Source of the DNA: Thermaurantimonas aggregans
GTDB lineage: Bacteria > Bacteroidota > Bacteroidia > Flavobacteriales > Schleiferiaceae
Direction of reading: 5' to 3'
Length of the DNA stretch: 64,000 nt
NCBI RefSeq assembly: GCF_003851885.1
Contig: NZ_BHZE01000001.1
Location: 1-64,000, forward strand
This document shows, in pieces, positions 45,379 to 53,888 of this stretch. The notes under the pieces were generated by a model that saw only the letters and a list, made by a program, of their open reading frames with translations, did not search any database and was not told the origin of the DNA. Within the stretch, counting starts at the first letter, position 1. Each line of letters begins with the position of its first letter. A program made the position numbers and the translations under genes.

Positions 45379-45473
45379 ATGGGCAAATAATGGGTGTAAA
45401 TGTAAAAGGATTGCCCCTGAAACATTCATGATTTTCAGCAATATTTGTTTAAATTGAAAAGAAAACCTACGCG

Positions 45474-45481
45474 TATTTTTG
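45474..45481 (+). promoter_or_regulatory. -7 promoter element for the 45505 gene
   Basis: TATTTTTG matches TAnnTTTG exactly, 23 nt upstream of ATG 45505. It rules out the in-frame start at 45445. Confidence 0.6.
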
Positions 45482-45504
45482 TAAACAAATTAGTAACACA
45501 GCGG

Positions 45505-46326
45505 ATGAGGATTGTCCTGATGTTTTCTGTTTTTGTATTTCTGTCAACTTTAAATGCCCAACCGCGCAAACCTGAACCACTGATAGAACCTCTCGGTAAA
45601 AAACATGTACTCATCGATAAAGGCATTACAGGCTACATGTACAGCATCGATGGTCAGTGGATATCAGCCCCTATGAAAATACCTGCCCGGCTTAATTCCA
45701 GAGATAAGCAAAGTTTTAAGCTCAAAGAAAATCTATTAGGCACCGACAATATCGTTGCACTCTACATGCATCAAGTGAAGTACGGCGACAAAAAACTCTA
45801 TGTATTGTATAAATTTTACAAAGTCGGATATTATAAGTATCAAGCTACCCAAAAGGGCTGGAAAGAGGAATTAAAAGCCTATTATTACGTACTTGACGAT
45901 GATGTCCTCCAAGCAATTTTAAATGCCCCAAAAGAAGATGTAATGCTCAAACTCAAACTGTACGACTCTGGCTTGCTGAGCAATGTTAAAATTTCCAACG
46001 TGCAGAAGAAAGCCCTCTTGCAGATTCGCGTAAAACCTGAATTCGACCGTCAGTTAATCTTTCACATCGACAAGTCGAATGGAGACGGAGATGTTCGATT
46101 TTTCTTTTACTCGCAGCATAAGATTTTTAAAGATACTGAGGGTGTGCTGCAGCCAGAGTTTAAAATATCAGGACGATCGTACTTTGCTCAGCCAGTATTA
46201 TTGAAATTTTTTTATTACCAGATAGCTGGCGAAACGCTTGAAAATTTTCTAAAAATGATCAATCCGAAATTTAAAGACGAAGAACCAGAATTGCCATTAA
46301 GCGATGCAAACACAGGACAAGATTAA
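45505..46326 (+). CDS. exported protein of unknown function, exopolysaccharide locus
   Basis: This 273-residue protein starts MRIVLMFSVFVFLSTLNAQ, a clear signal peptide. The mature part is mostly beta-strand with many Tyr and Lys residues (LYVLYKFYKVGYYKYQATQ), and the C-terminus is acidic. No family was recognised. Its end overlaps the O-antigen-ligase-like gene by 23 nt, so it is probably translated with it and acts in the same pathway, perhaps in the periplasm or outer membrane. Confidence 0.78.
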   Translation: MRIVLMFSVFVFLSTLNAQPRKPEPLIEPLGKKHVLIDKGITGYMYSIDGQWISAPMKIPARLNSRDKQSFKLKENLLGTDNIVALYMHQVKYGDKKLYVLYKFYKVGYYKYQATQKGWKEELKAYYYVLDDDVLQAILNAPKEDVMLKLKLYDSGLLSNVKISNVQKKALLQIRVKPEFDRQLIFHIDKSNGDGDVRFFFYSQHKIFKDTEGVLQPEFKISGRSYFAQPVLLKFFYYQIAGETLENFLKMINPKFKDEEPELPLSDANTGQD

Positions 46327-47785
46327 TCGATTCTTTCAAAACGAAACGATTGCTGAGGTCCTACGCTGGGCTGCATTTCTGAGTTTTGCGGTTTTCACTG
46401 CGTTTTTAATTGCAAATAAGGGGATTGCCATAGCTGCAGTGCTGTTGGCATTGCCTATCGTGGTGGCTTATGTTATTCTTTTCTTTCGCTATCCAAAACT
46501 TGGTATTTATACCTCGCTGGTCATCAGCTTTGTACTTCCAATGATTAACCGATGGGGCGACTACTACGGCATTCCCCTTCCGCCTTTGGGATTAGGTGTC
46601 GATATTCTGTTGCTTCTTACCTATGTGATTGTTATATTGAAGTATTGGCGGAGGACAGATTTTTCAGCCCTTAGCAACGATGTGATGCTATTGCTTACCA
46701 TCTGGATGGCCTACATCGTACTGCAAATAGCTAACCCGCTGGCCTACAGTTTTGCGGCTTGGTTCTATTCCATGCGCGGCATTGCGCTGTATCAATTACT
46801 CATCATTGGGCTCGGTTTCTGGATGTTCAACAGTCGAAAGGATTTTTACAACTGGTTGCATCTCTTCCTCGGTTTTTCGGCATTAGCAATTGTTTGGGCT
46901 ATTAAGCAGAAGTTTATCGGTGTATCGCCCGCCGAACAAAAGTGGCTTGACGATGGGGAGCACATAACCCATGTGCTTTTCGGAAAATTGAGAATCTTCT
47001 CTTACTACTTCGATGCTGGTACCTTCGGGGCAGCCATGGGGCATGTGTGTATCGTTTCTGCTATTTTATTTTTAGGTCCCTATTCTAAGGCACGAAAAAT
47101 CTTCTATTTTTTAATGGCATTGTTTGGTTTCTACGCCATGATGCTCAGCGGCACACGTGGTGCATTGGCAGTGCCTGGTTTAGGAGGGATAGCGTTTTTG
47201 GTGATGTCTAAAAATGTTCGACTCCTGGTAGCAGGGTCGCTCATCATGCTCGCTGGCTTTGTTTTTCTCAAATACACAACAATTCTACAGAGCAACTATG
47301 AAGTCAACCGCCTTAGAACAGCCCTCGATAGCGACGATCCCTCGCTCAACACCCGAAAGCGCAACCGAAAACGCCTTACCGAATACCTAAGAGATAAACC
47401 TTTTGGCGGAGGCGTAGGTACCACCGGCAGCTGGGGCAAACGCTTCTCGCCGGGCACATGGCTGGCCGACTTTGAACCGGATGGATTATATACCCGTATA
47501 CGGGCTGAGACTGGTCTCATTGGTCGGCAGTTCTACGTGTGGATGTGGCTGTATATTTTATTTAAAGCAATTTGGAAAATTTGGAAAATGCCTACGGGTA
47601 CCGAAGAGCACAATGTGTCGATGGCCCTAATGGCGGGATACGCCGGCATCCTTCTGGCTAACTATGGAAATGCGGTGATGACGCAACACCCTATTAGCCT
47701 CGTCACATTTTTATCCATTTCTACTGTGTATACCATACATCGATGGAATAATCCAACGAAGCCATATAAAGATCGCGAATGGTAA
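46304..47785 (+). CDS. O-antigen ligase/polymerase family protein
   Basis: This 493-residue inner-membrane protein has about 11 hydrophobic segments and the Wzy_C-like region LSGTRGALAVPGLGG with the periplasmic loop ending FGGGVGTTGSWGKRFSPGTW, the Arg/Gly pattern of the O-antigen ligase/polymerase family. It would join or polymerise oligosaccharide units made by the divergent glycosyltransferases. No flippase (Wzx) or priming transferase is in this window. A weak hairpin at 47786-47803 with a following T-run may terminate it. Confidence 0.87.
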   Translation: MQTQDKINRFFQNETIAEVLRWAAFLSFAVFTAFLIANKGIAIAAVLLALPIVVAYVILFFRYPKLGIYTSLVISFVLPMINRWGDYYGIPLPPLGLGVDILLLLTYVIVILKYWRRTDFSALSNDVMLLLTIWMAYIVLQIANPLAYSFAAWFYSMRGIALYQLLIIGLGFWMFNSRKDFYNWLHLFLGFSALAIVWAIKQKFIGVSPAEQKWLDDGEHITHVLFGKLRIFSYYFDAGTFGAAMGHVCIVSAILFLGPYSKARKIFYFLMALFGFYAMMLSGTRGALAVPGLGGIAFLVMSKNVRLLVAGSLIMLAGFVFLKYTTILQSNYEVNRLRTALDSDDPSLNTRKRNRKRLTEYLRDKPFGGGVGTTGSWGKRFSPGTWLADFEPDGLYTRIRAETGLIGRQFYVWMWLYILFKAIWKIWKMPTGTEEHNVSMALMAGYAGILLANYGNAVMTQHPISLVTFLSISTVYTIHRWNNPTKPYKDREW

Positions 47786-47816
47786 CAGACCTCTGGTAGT
47801 CTGATAAACTTTTTTA
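47786..47816 (+). terminator. possible weak terminator
   Basis: CAGAC (47786-47790) pairs with GTCTG (47799-47803), followed shortly by a run of T (to 47816). The stem is short, so this is a tentative terminator for the 46304 gene. Confidence 0.35.
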
Positions 47817-47841
47817 GAACAGCATGCAAACAAATAATTGG

Positions 47842-47849
47842 TATGTTTG
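47842..47849 (+). promoter_or_regulatory. -7 promoter element for the FMN reductase gene
   Basis: TATGTTTG matches TAnnTTTG exactly, 33 nt upstream of the ATG at 47883. Confidence 0.5.
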
Positions 47850-47882
47850 CTTTAGTATTTTGTACCAAAAATCATGTTTTAA

Positions 47883-48458
47883 ATGAAAATAACCATACTC
47901 TCGGGAGCCACACGCGAAAGCAGCCACTCCACCTCCATTGCAAAAAGATTAGAGAAAAAATTTTATGAGATTCAGGAAGATCTAGACATTGTACTGATCG
48001 ACAATAGAAAACTCCGTCTTCCTGTGTACGACAATTTTGAAAACCTTACAAATGAAGAAAAAGACCGTTTAGATGCTATATCCGGAACATTTTTTTCATC
48101 AGATGCTTTGATAATCGTTTCGCCAGAATATAACGGCGGAATGGCTGGCGGATTAAAAAATACTTTGGATTACTTTAGAAAAGAGTATGAATGGCGCCCA
48201 ATGGGCCTGGTAAGTGTTACTTCTGGAACTTTAGGTGGCCAAAATGCAATGAATCAAATGGCAGCCTTTGCCAGCTATGTGGGTGCGTGCCTTGCCCCTA
48301 CGCGCTTGATGGTAAGCCAAGTTCAAGAGGTAGTCAACCACCCGCACAGCGCTGAGTCAGTGCGTTTTGAAAAAAACGCCGAAAAGTTTTGCAGCGATTT
48401 GCTTCGCTTTGCTCAGATCATTAAAAATGGGATGTTAAATTATTCGCTCGTAAAATAG
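47883..48458 (+). CDS. NADPH-dependent FMN reductase family protein
   Basis: This 191-residue flavodoxin-fold protein has the FMN-binding SGATRESSHSTSIAKRL at the start and IIVSPEYNGGMAGGLKNTLDY near residue 80, then SVTSGTLGGQNAMNQM. These are typical of NAD(P)H-dependent flavin/quinone reductases such as azoreductase-like enzymes. The physiological acceptor is unknown. It is a single gene between its own promoter and the lipoprotein promoter. Confidence 0.92.
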   Translation: MKITILSGATRESSHSTSIAKRLEKKFYEIQEDLDIVLIDNRKLRLPVYDNFENLTNEEKDRLDAISGTFFSSDALIIVSPEYNGGMAGGLKNTLDYFRKEYEWRPMGLVSVTSGTLGGQNAMNQMAAFASYVGACLAPTRLMVSQVQEVVNHPHSAESVRFEKNAEKFCSDLLRFAQIIKNGMLNYSLVK

Positions 48459-48474
48459 AGTTTTGGATTTCTTT

Positions 48475-48482
48475 TAATTTTG
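48475..48482 (+). promoter_or_regulatory. -7 promoter element for the 48501 lipoprotein
   Basis: TAATTTTG matches TAnnTTTG exactly, 18 nt upstream of the ATG at 48501. Confidence 0.55.
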
Positions 48483-48500
48483 TAATAAATCCAAAGTATC

Positions 48501-49016
48501 ATGAAAAAAATTAACCTTTTTGCAGTAGCGCTCTCCTTGCTGCTCTTTTACGCTTGTAACTCCAACGAATCAACTGAAAAGCAAGAACCAGCTCAAGAAC
48601 AACAAGAAGTTGTAGCTGACGATACAACCGAAGAAGCTGAAGAACACGACCATCATATGCACGACGGTCATGAACATTCCTCTGAACCTGCCGAGAATAC
48701 TTCAACAAAGTCTACATCAGCTTCAGAAAGCACCAAAAAATCTACCTCTTCAAAAACGTCTTCAGGCAAACAGGCTTCGACCGATCAAACTCAAGCTCAG
48801 CAGCCCACCACATTAAAAGATGCGCTGAAACAACAGCCTACACAGGTAGAACAAGCCGCTCAAAAAGCCCAGCAGCAAAGCCAAGAAGCGATTCAACGCG
48901 GACAACAAGCCACCGAAGACGCTGCTAAACAGGCTCAAGAACAGCAAAGAGAGTATCGCAAAGAAATGATACGTCGTAGCCGTAACAATACAGAAAGCAC
49001 TGGTGGCGGACAATAG
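48501..49016 (+). CDS. His- and Gln-rich lipoprotein of unknown function
   Basis: This 171-residue protein starts MKKINLFAVALSLLLFYAC, a signal peptide with lipobox FYAC. The mature protein is low-complexity: an acidic Glu/Gln stretch, a His cluster EEHDHHMHDGHEHSSE that could bind metal ions, a Ser/Thr/Lys stretch, then Gln/Ala-rich coiled-coil-like helix and a basic tail. No domain is recognised. It is a stand-alone gene with its own promoter and a strong terminator (49041-49068). Confidence 0.75.
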   Translation: MKKINLFAVALSLLLFYACNSNESTEKQEPAQEQQEVVADDTTEEAEEHDHHMHDGHEHSSEPAENTSTKSTSASESTKKSTSSKTSSGKQASTDQTQAQQPTTLKDALKQQPTQVEQAAQKAQQQSQEAIQRGQQATEDAAKQAQEQQREYRKEMIRRSRNNTESTGGGQ

Positions 49017-49040
49017 TACCTCTTAACGTCATGCAATTCA

Positions 49041-49068
49041 AAGCCGTCTTTATTCGACGGCTTTTTTT
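49041..49068 (+). terminator. rho-independent terminator
   Basis: AAGCCGTC (49041-49048), 7-nt loop, GACGGCTT (49056-49063), then a T-run to 49068. It is the clearest plus-strand terminator in the window and ends the 48501 gene. Confidence 0.85.
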
Positions 49069-49113
49069 GTTTCTGATGGTTTAATTACTTTGTAAATAGA
49101 ATTTTTTTTTGAC

Positions 49114-49845
49114 ATGCCACTGAGCCAAAAGGAAATAAAGCTGATTAAATCCCTTCAAATAAAAAAATATCGAAAGCAACACAACCTTTTTGTCGCAGAG
49201 GGTCGTAAGCTGATCGAAGACCTACTTGAATCGAATTTAAAACCCTTTAAACTACTTACTACACAGCCTTCAGAAGCCCATACGTATGAGCTGATTGACG
49301 AAAAAACAATGAAGACCATTAGCAATCTTGATACACCTTCATCACACTTCGCCGTTTTTGAAATTCCGAAACTTCACAAATTTGAATCGCTTAAACCAAA
49401 GCGGTTTTTTGCGCTTTATGCACTTCAAGACCCTGGTAACCTTGGCACCATACTGAGGTCGCTCGACTGGTTTGGACCTATACCGGCTGTCATTTTATCT
49501 GGCACAGTCGATCCTTTTTCTCAAAAGGTTGTTCAAGCATCAATGGGCAGCATAGGCAGAGTGCCCTTAGTAATGGCTGATTGTGAAGAACTCAATAGCT
49601 ACATAAAGGAAGAGGGGATCAGCCTGCTGGCTGCCCATATGACTGGGTTCCCAATCGATCAAATGAATGCTCCCGAAAAGTTCTGCATCGTAATTGGAAA
49701 CGAAGGACAAGGATTATCTGATTTTCCTTTAATCCCCGATCAGATGATCAGCATCCCGCCCTCGCCGTATTCCAAGTGCGAAAGCTTGAATGCTTCCGTA
49801 TCGGCCGGTATTTTAGCCTATTGGCTTTTTTCTGCTTCGAGGTAG
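49114..49845 (+). CDS. TrmH/SpoU family RNA methyltransferase
   Basis: This 243-residue SPOUT enzyme methylates a ribose 2'-OH in rRNA or tRNA; the site cannot be told from sequence. An N-terminal substrate-binding domain (LIKSLQIKKYRKQHNLFVAEGRKLIEDLL) precedes the knot domain with LQDPGNLGTILRSLDWFG, VIGNEGQGLS and CESLNASVSAGI. A near-consensus promoter (TTACTTTG) lies upstream. It ends 1 nt before the convergent CBM48 gene. Confidence 0.9.
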   Translation: MPLSQKEIKLIKSLQIKKYRKQHNLFVAEGRKLIEDLLESNLKPFKLLTTQPSEAHTYELIDEKTMKTISNLDTPSSHFAVFEIPKLHKFESLKPKRFFALYALQDPGNLGTILRSLDWFGPIPAVILSGTVDPFSQKVVQASMGSIGRVPLVMADCEELNSYIKEEGISLLAAHMTGFPIDQMNAPEKFCIVIGNEGQGLSDFPLIPDQMISIPPSPYSKCESLNASVSAGILAYWLFSASR

Positions 49846-49846
49846 A

Positions 49847-50155
49847 TTACAGCTTTAATACACAGTTTTGGGCTTCTCCTATTCCGGCAGGTACATACTC
49901 ATCTGCTTCGTTATCATTGATGTATTCGCTGCCATTTAACACATATCTGAACTGATAGGTTGCATCTTTTGGTAATTCTATCTGAAGGCTAAATCCGCCG
50001 GCTTTGAGCTTTTTCATGGGATGTGCAGAGGGGTTCCAGCCATTGAAGTCTCCCACCAAAGAAGCCGTTTCAGCACCTTTAGCCTCCGAAGCGTCTATTG
50101 AAAAGCTCACTTTGCACACTTCCTTCGTCTTGAAGTATTGTTTCTTTATAGCCAT
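49847..50155 (-). CDS. isoamylase N-terminal/CBM48-like glycogen-binding protein
   Basis: This 102-residue stand-alone domain has SLVGDFNGWNPSAHPMKKLK and ATYQFRYVLNGSEYINDNEADEY, the pattern of early-set E/CBM48 glycogen- or starch-binding domains. It has no catalytic module. It is common in Bacteroidota and may bind glycogen in the cytoplasm. Its promoter is at 50176-50183. Confidence 0.88.
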   Translation of the reverse strand: MAIKKQYFKTKEVCKVSFSIDASEAKGAETASLVGDFNGWNPSAHPMKKLKAGGFSLQIELPKDATYQFRYVLNGSEYINDNEADEYVPAGIGEAQNCVLKL

Positions 50156-50859
50156 GTGTTAAGAATTTTGTGTTGCAAAAGTACAATTTAAAATCATAAA
50201 AGCATATTAATCAATTATTTGTAAATTGATAGTAGCTTGTTCGAAATTTAAAAATTTGGTAATACTATTCTTAATTTGATGCTTTCCAATTCATTTTTTT
50301 AGCCAAACGACCACCTAGCAAATTGCGACGTTGGTGTACATTTTACACTTTGATTCACGCGCTCCACATTGTCCTTTTTGTATTGACTTTGCCTTTAGTT
50401 GATGGGGATAATTAGTGTATTCGGGTAAATATGCGAAAAAGTGAAAGAAAGTGTTTTCCGGAATCGTACTTGGATTTGGAAGTTCTGAAACAGTTATAAA
50501 TTTTTTCTTTTCAAACACGCTTGAATACACCTCTTTATAGGGACTTTCAAGGCGAAATTTTAACGAAGACTTTTGATTTACCACATCAGTTTTCTACTTT
50601 CAATACGCTGCTGCTTGAACATGCGAAGTACTCTTTTTTAAAATACATGTACTCCAAGCTGCTTTAAATTGCTGATCAAATAATAGCTGAGATATTAAAC
50701 TCTTAACCTTGACGATTAACCCTCAAAAAAAGAAATAAAAGCTATTACAGTAATGGATTTTAAGTAAAAGTATAACAATTAGAAAATATGAAGATAGTTT
50801 TTTAAATGCAGTTTTTTTCAAATACATTCGTCCATACATGATCAAACATCAAAATTATT
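50156..50859. other. long AT-rich intergenic region
   Basis: Apart from the CBM48 promoter no clear signal is seen. A minus-strand open frame of 89 codons at 50315-50584 has no recognisable domain or promoter and is not counted as a gene. The sequence close to recQ (50690-50855) is AT-rich and may carry the recQ promoter; no exact TAnnTTTG was seen there. Confidence 0.5.
50176..50183 (-). promoter_or_regulatory. -7 promoter element for the CBM48 gene
   Basis: On the minus strand this reads TACTTTTG, an exact TAnnTTTG match, 20 nt upstream of the start at 50155. Confidence 0.6.
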
Positions 50860-52674
50860 TTGACGCCAGAAGAAGCGCTTAGAATCTATTGGGGATTCAG
50901 CAGTTTTAGGCCACTTCAAAGAGAGATAGTAGAGTCAGTACTTTGTGGCCGAGATACGCTTGCGCTCTTGCCAACGGGTGGTGGCAAATCGCTGTGTTAT
51001 CAAGTACCGGCTGTTTGTTCAGAAGGTGTAACGTTAGTCATTTCACCGCTCATAGCGTTAATGAATGACCAGGTGGCTGCGCTCCAGAAGAAAGGCATAC
51101 GAGCTGCAGCCATCACATCACAGCTTTCAAAACGCGAATGGCTATCAGTTTTAGACAACTGGCGCGAGAGCGATGTAAAACTTCTCTACCTCAGTCCTGA
51201 AAAGCTACAAAATTCTCTTTTGCAAGAAAAACTCGGTCAATTAAAGATATCTTTTATCGCCGTCGATGAGGCGCATTGCATCTCTCAATGGGGGCACGAC
51301 TTCAGGCCGGCCTATCGCCAAATAGACAACTTGCGTGAGGTGCTGCCTCCTGATACGGCTGTTTTAGCCCTTACAGCTACAGCTACACCTGAAGTGATCG
51401 ACGATATTGCTACCTCGCTGCGCTTCCGACCCGGTCATCAAGTTTTTAAAAAAAGTTTTCATCGCCCTAATCTCAGTTACAACATTCGTATAGTAGAGAA
51501 TAAAATCGACCGACTTATCCAAGCTCTTCGGGCGGTACCGGGCAGTGCTATTGTATTTATGCGTCACAGACTTAAAACGGCTCAAGTAGCTCAGTTTCTT
51601 CGTGCACATGGAATTATGGCTGATTATTATCACGCTGGCCTCACTGCCGAAGAACGCATGGAAAAACAAAATGACTGGATGCAAGGAAAAACGCGTGTTA
51701 TTGCTGCAACGAATGCCTTCGGAATGGGCATTGACAAACCAGAAGTACGCCTTGTCGTTCACCTCGACCCTGTGCCATCGCTTGAAGAGTACTTTCAAGA
51801 AGCTGGACGTGCCGGGCGCGACGAAAAGTTGGCTTATGCCGTCAGTTTCATAAGTCCGGCCGACATAGCACGCCTTACCGACCCGTCGAACAATCCCTTT
51901 CCCTCGCCTGATGAAATCGCGGAGGTGTATCAAAAACTCTTCGAGTTTCTAAGAATTCCATTGGGACAAGGCGAGTGGGAAAAGTTCCCTTTCTCTATCC
52001 AAAAATTTGCCGAGTACACAAAGCTTCCAAAGCTAAAATGCTATGAAATACTTCGCTGGCTCGAACGCGATGGGCACATTAGCTTCGACGATCAATGCCT
52101 TCGGCATTCGAGGCTACACTTCTACTTCGACTTTTACGACCTAAGTGCACGCCATTCACCTGAGAGTGCAGTCGTGCAAGTTGTACAAAACGTCCTTCGC
52201 ATGTACGAGGGTGTACGTTACACCTTAGTGGAAATCGACGAAGCTCGAATAGCCAAAATGGCAGAAGTAGATGAACCTCAAGTGAAAAAAATCCTCTATC
52301 ATTTGTCGCGTACCGGCGATGCAGATTACTATCCAAAAAACACCGAGGGCTTTCTTACGCTGTTAAAGCCAAGGCTCGACCGCAAAATTTTTAAAATTGA
52401 CCCGGAAGAATACTCTTTTCGAAAAGCCCGGCATCAAGCTCGACTCGAATCTGTCAAAAAGTTTTATCAATCGACTAATCAATGCCGCGTTATTCAATTG
52501 CTCCACTACCTCGGAGAGAAAAAAACAGAGCCGTGTGGTCTCTGTGACTTTTGTCGCGACCAGCGTCGAATGCAGAAAAATCCCTCTCCTCACAGCCTCC
52601 AATTGCGCAAAGCATCTGAAAAAGAAATCATTACCCGCCAGGCGGATGGTCAGATTCTCTTTAAAAAAACCTAG
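50860..52674 (+). CDS. recQ: RecQ family ATP-dependent DNA helicase
   Basis: This 604-residue helicase unwinds DNA 3' to 5'. It has the RecQ motif 0 FSSFRPLQREIVESV, motif I LLPTGGGKSLCYQVP, motif II VDEAHCISQWGHDFRPAY, motif VI EYFQEAGRAGRDE and the RQC zinc site ending EPCGLCDFC. No HRDC domain follows, so it is a short RecQ. An upstream TGA at 50839 limits the frame; TTG 50860 gives the usual MTPEE start. It is followed after 68 nt by an acyl-CoA dehydrogenase with its own promoter. Confidence 0.92.
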   Translation: MTPEEALRIYWGFSSFRPLQREIVESVLCGRDTLALLPTGGGKSLCYQVPAVCSEGVTLVISPLIALMNDQVAALQKKGIRAAAITSQLSKREWLSVLDNWRESDVKLLYLSPEKLQNSLLQEKLGQLKISFIAVDEAHCISQWGHDFRPAYRQIDNLREVLPPDTAVLALTATATPEVIDDIATSLRFRPGHQVFKKSFHRPNLSYNIRIVENKIDRLIQALRAVPGSAIVFMRHRLKTAQVAQFLRAHGIMADYYHAGLTAEERMEKQNDWMQGKTRVIAATNAFGMGIDKPEVRLVVHLDPVPSLEEYFQEAGRAGRDEKLAYAVSFISPADIARLTDPSNNPFPSPDEIAEVYQKLFEFLRIPLGQGEWEKFPFSIQKFAEYTKLPKLKCYEILRWLERDGHISFDDQCLRHSRLHFYFDFYDLSARHSPESAVVQVVQNVLRMYEGVRYTLVEIDEARIAKMAEVDEPQVKKILYHLSRTGDADYYPKNTEGFLTLLKPRLDRKIFKIDPEEYSFRKARHQARLESVKKFYQSTNQCRVIQLLHYLGEKKTEPCGLCDFCRDQRRMQKNPSPHSLQLRKASEKEIITRQADGQILFKKT

Positions 52675-52704
52675 TAAAACCATTCGAACCACCGCAGCCC
52701 TTAT

Positions 52705-52712
52705 TACATTTG
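52705..52712 (+). promoter_or_regulatory. -7 promoter element for the acyl-CoA dehydrogenase gene
   Basis: TACATTTG matches TAnnTTTG exactly, 30 nt upstream of the ATG at 52743. Confidence 0.55.
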
Positions 52713-52742
52713 CACGCTTAACATTTAATTCCTTAACTGACA

Positions 52743-53888
52743 ATGAACTTTCAACTGACGGAAGAGCACCTGATGATACAGCAGGCTGCACGCGACTTTG
52801 CTCAAAACGAGCTTCTTCCAGGAGTCATTGACCGCGATACCCACGAAAAATTCCCTGCCGAGCAAATCAAAAAAATGGGTGAACTCGGCTTTATGGGCAT
52901 GATGGTCGATCCTAAATACGGCGGTGCAGGCCTCGACACCATCAGCTACGTGCTCGCAATGGAGGAGATTTCAAAAGTAGATGCTTCAGCCTCAGTGTGT
53001 ATGAGTGTAAACAACTCACTCGTATGCTGGGGTCTCGAAAAATTTGGCACCGAAGAGCAAAAGCAAAAGTACCTCGTGCCCTTAGCTAAAGGGGAAATCA
53101 TCGGCGCCTTCTGCCTCTCTGAACCCGAGGCTGGTTCTGACGCCACTTCACAAAAAACCACCGCCATCGATATGGGTGATTACTACTTGCTCAATGGCAC
53201 CAAAAACTGGATTACCAATGGCAGCTCTGCCAGTGTGTACCTCGTCATGGCGCAGACCCACCCTGAGAAAGGTCACCGCGGCATCAACTGCCTCATTGTA
53301 GAGCGCGGCATGGAAGGTTTCGTAGTTGGTAAGAAGGAAGAAAAAATGGGTATTCGCGGTTCAGATACCCATTCGCTGATGTTTACCGACGTTAAAGTGC
53401 CCAAACAAAACCGAATCGGTGAAGATGGCTTCGGATTCAAGTTTGCCATGAAGACCCTCTCAGGTGGCCGCATAGGTATTGCTGCACAGGCGCTCGGCAT
53501 TGCCTCAGGAGCTTACGAGCTCGCCCTCAAGTACAGCAAAGAGCGAAAAGCCTTCGGAAAAGAAATCTACAAGCACCAGGCCGTTGCCTTCAAACTCGCT
53601 GACATGGCCACTGAGATCGAGGCTGCACGCCTTATGACCCTCAGAGCCGCCTGGCTCAAAGACCAAGGCCTACCCTTCGACAAAGAGAGCGCTATGGCCA
53701 AACTCTTTGCCTCTGAAGTGGCTATGAAGACCACTATAGAGGCCGTACAAATACACGGCGGTTATGGCTATGTAAAGGAATTTCACGTAGAGCGCCTCAT
53801 GCGCGATGCTAAGATTACTCAGATCTATGAAGGCACCTCTGAGATTCAGCGCATCGTAATTTCTCGCGCCATTTTAGATCAGCAATAA
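52743..53888 (+). CDS. acyl-CoA dehydrogenase
   Basis: This 381-residue flavoenzyme oxidises acyl-CoA to the 2-enoyl-CoA in fatty-acid or branched-chain degradation. N-terminal, middle and C-terminal ACAD domains are all present; GAFCLSEPEAGSDATS, NWITNGSSASVYLV and QIHGGYGYVKEFHVERLMRD are standard. The catalytic Glu is in QIYEGTSEIQRIV. The chain-length preference cannot be told. The coding DNA is GC-rich, unlike recQ next to it. Its stop is followed after 13 nt by the GGGCGTGCCC element. Confidence 0.95.
   Translation: MNFQLTEEHLMIQQAARDFAQNELLPGVIDRDTHEKFPAEQIKKMGELGFMGMMVDPKYGGAGLDTISYVLAMEEISKVDASASVCMSVNNSLVCWGLEKFGTEEQKQKYLVPLAKGEIIGAFCLSEPEAGSDATSQKTTAIDMGDYYLLNGTKNWITNGSSASVYLVMAQTHPEKGHRGINCLIVERGMEGFVVGKKEEKMGIRGSDTHSLMFTDVKVPKQNRIGEDGFGFKFAMKTLSGGRIGIAAQALGIASGAYELALKYSKERKAFGKEIYKHQAVAFKLADMATEIEAARLMTLRAAWLKDQGLPFDKESAMAKLFASEVAMKTTIEAVQIHGGYGYVKEFHVERLMRDAKITQIYEGTSEIQRIVISRAILDQQ

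Noticed and set aside
50315-50584. 89-codon minus-strand frame
   Set aside because: No promoter, domain or neighbour link supports it; kept only as an observation under the recQ gap.
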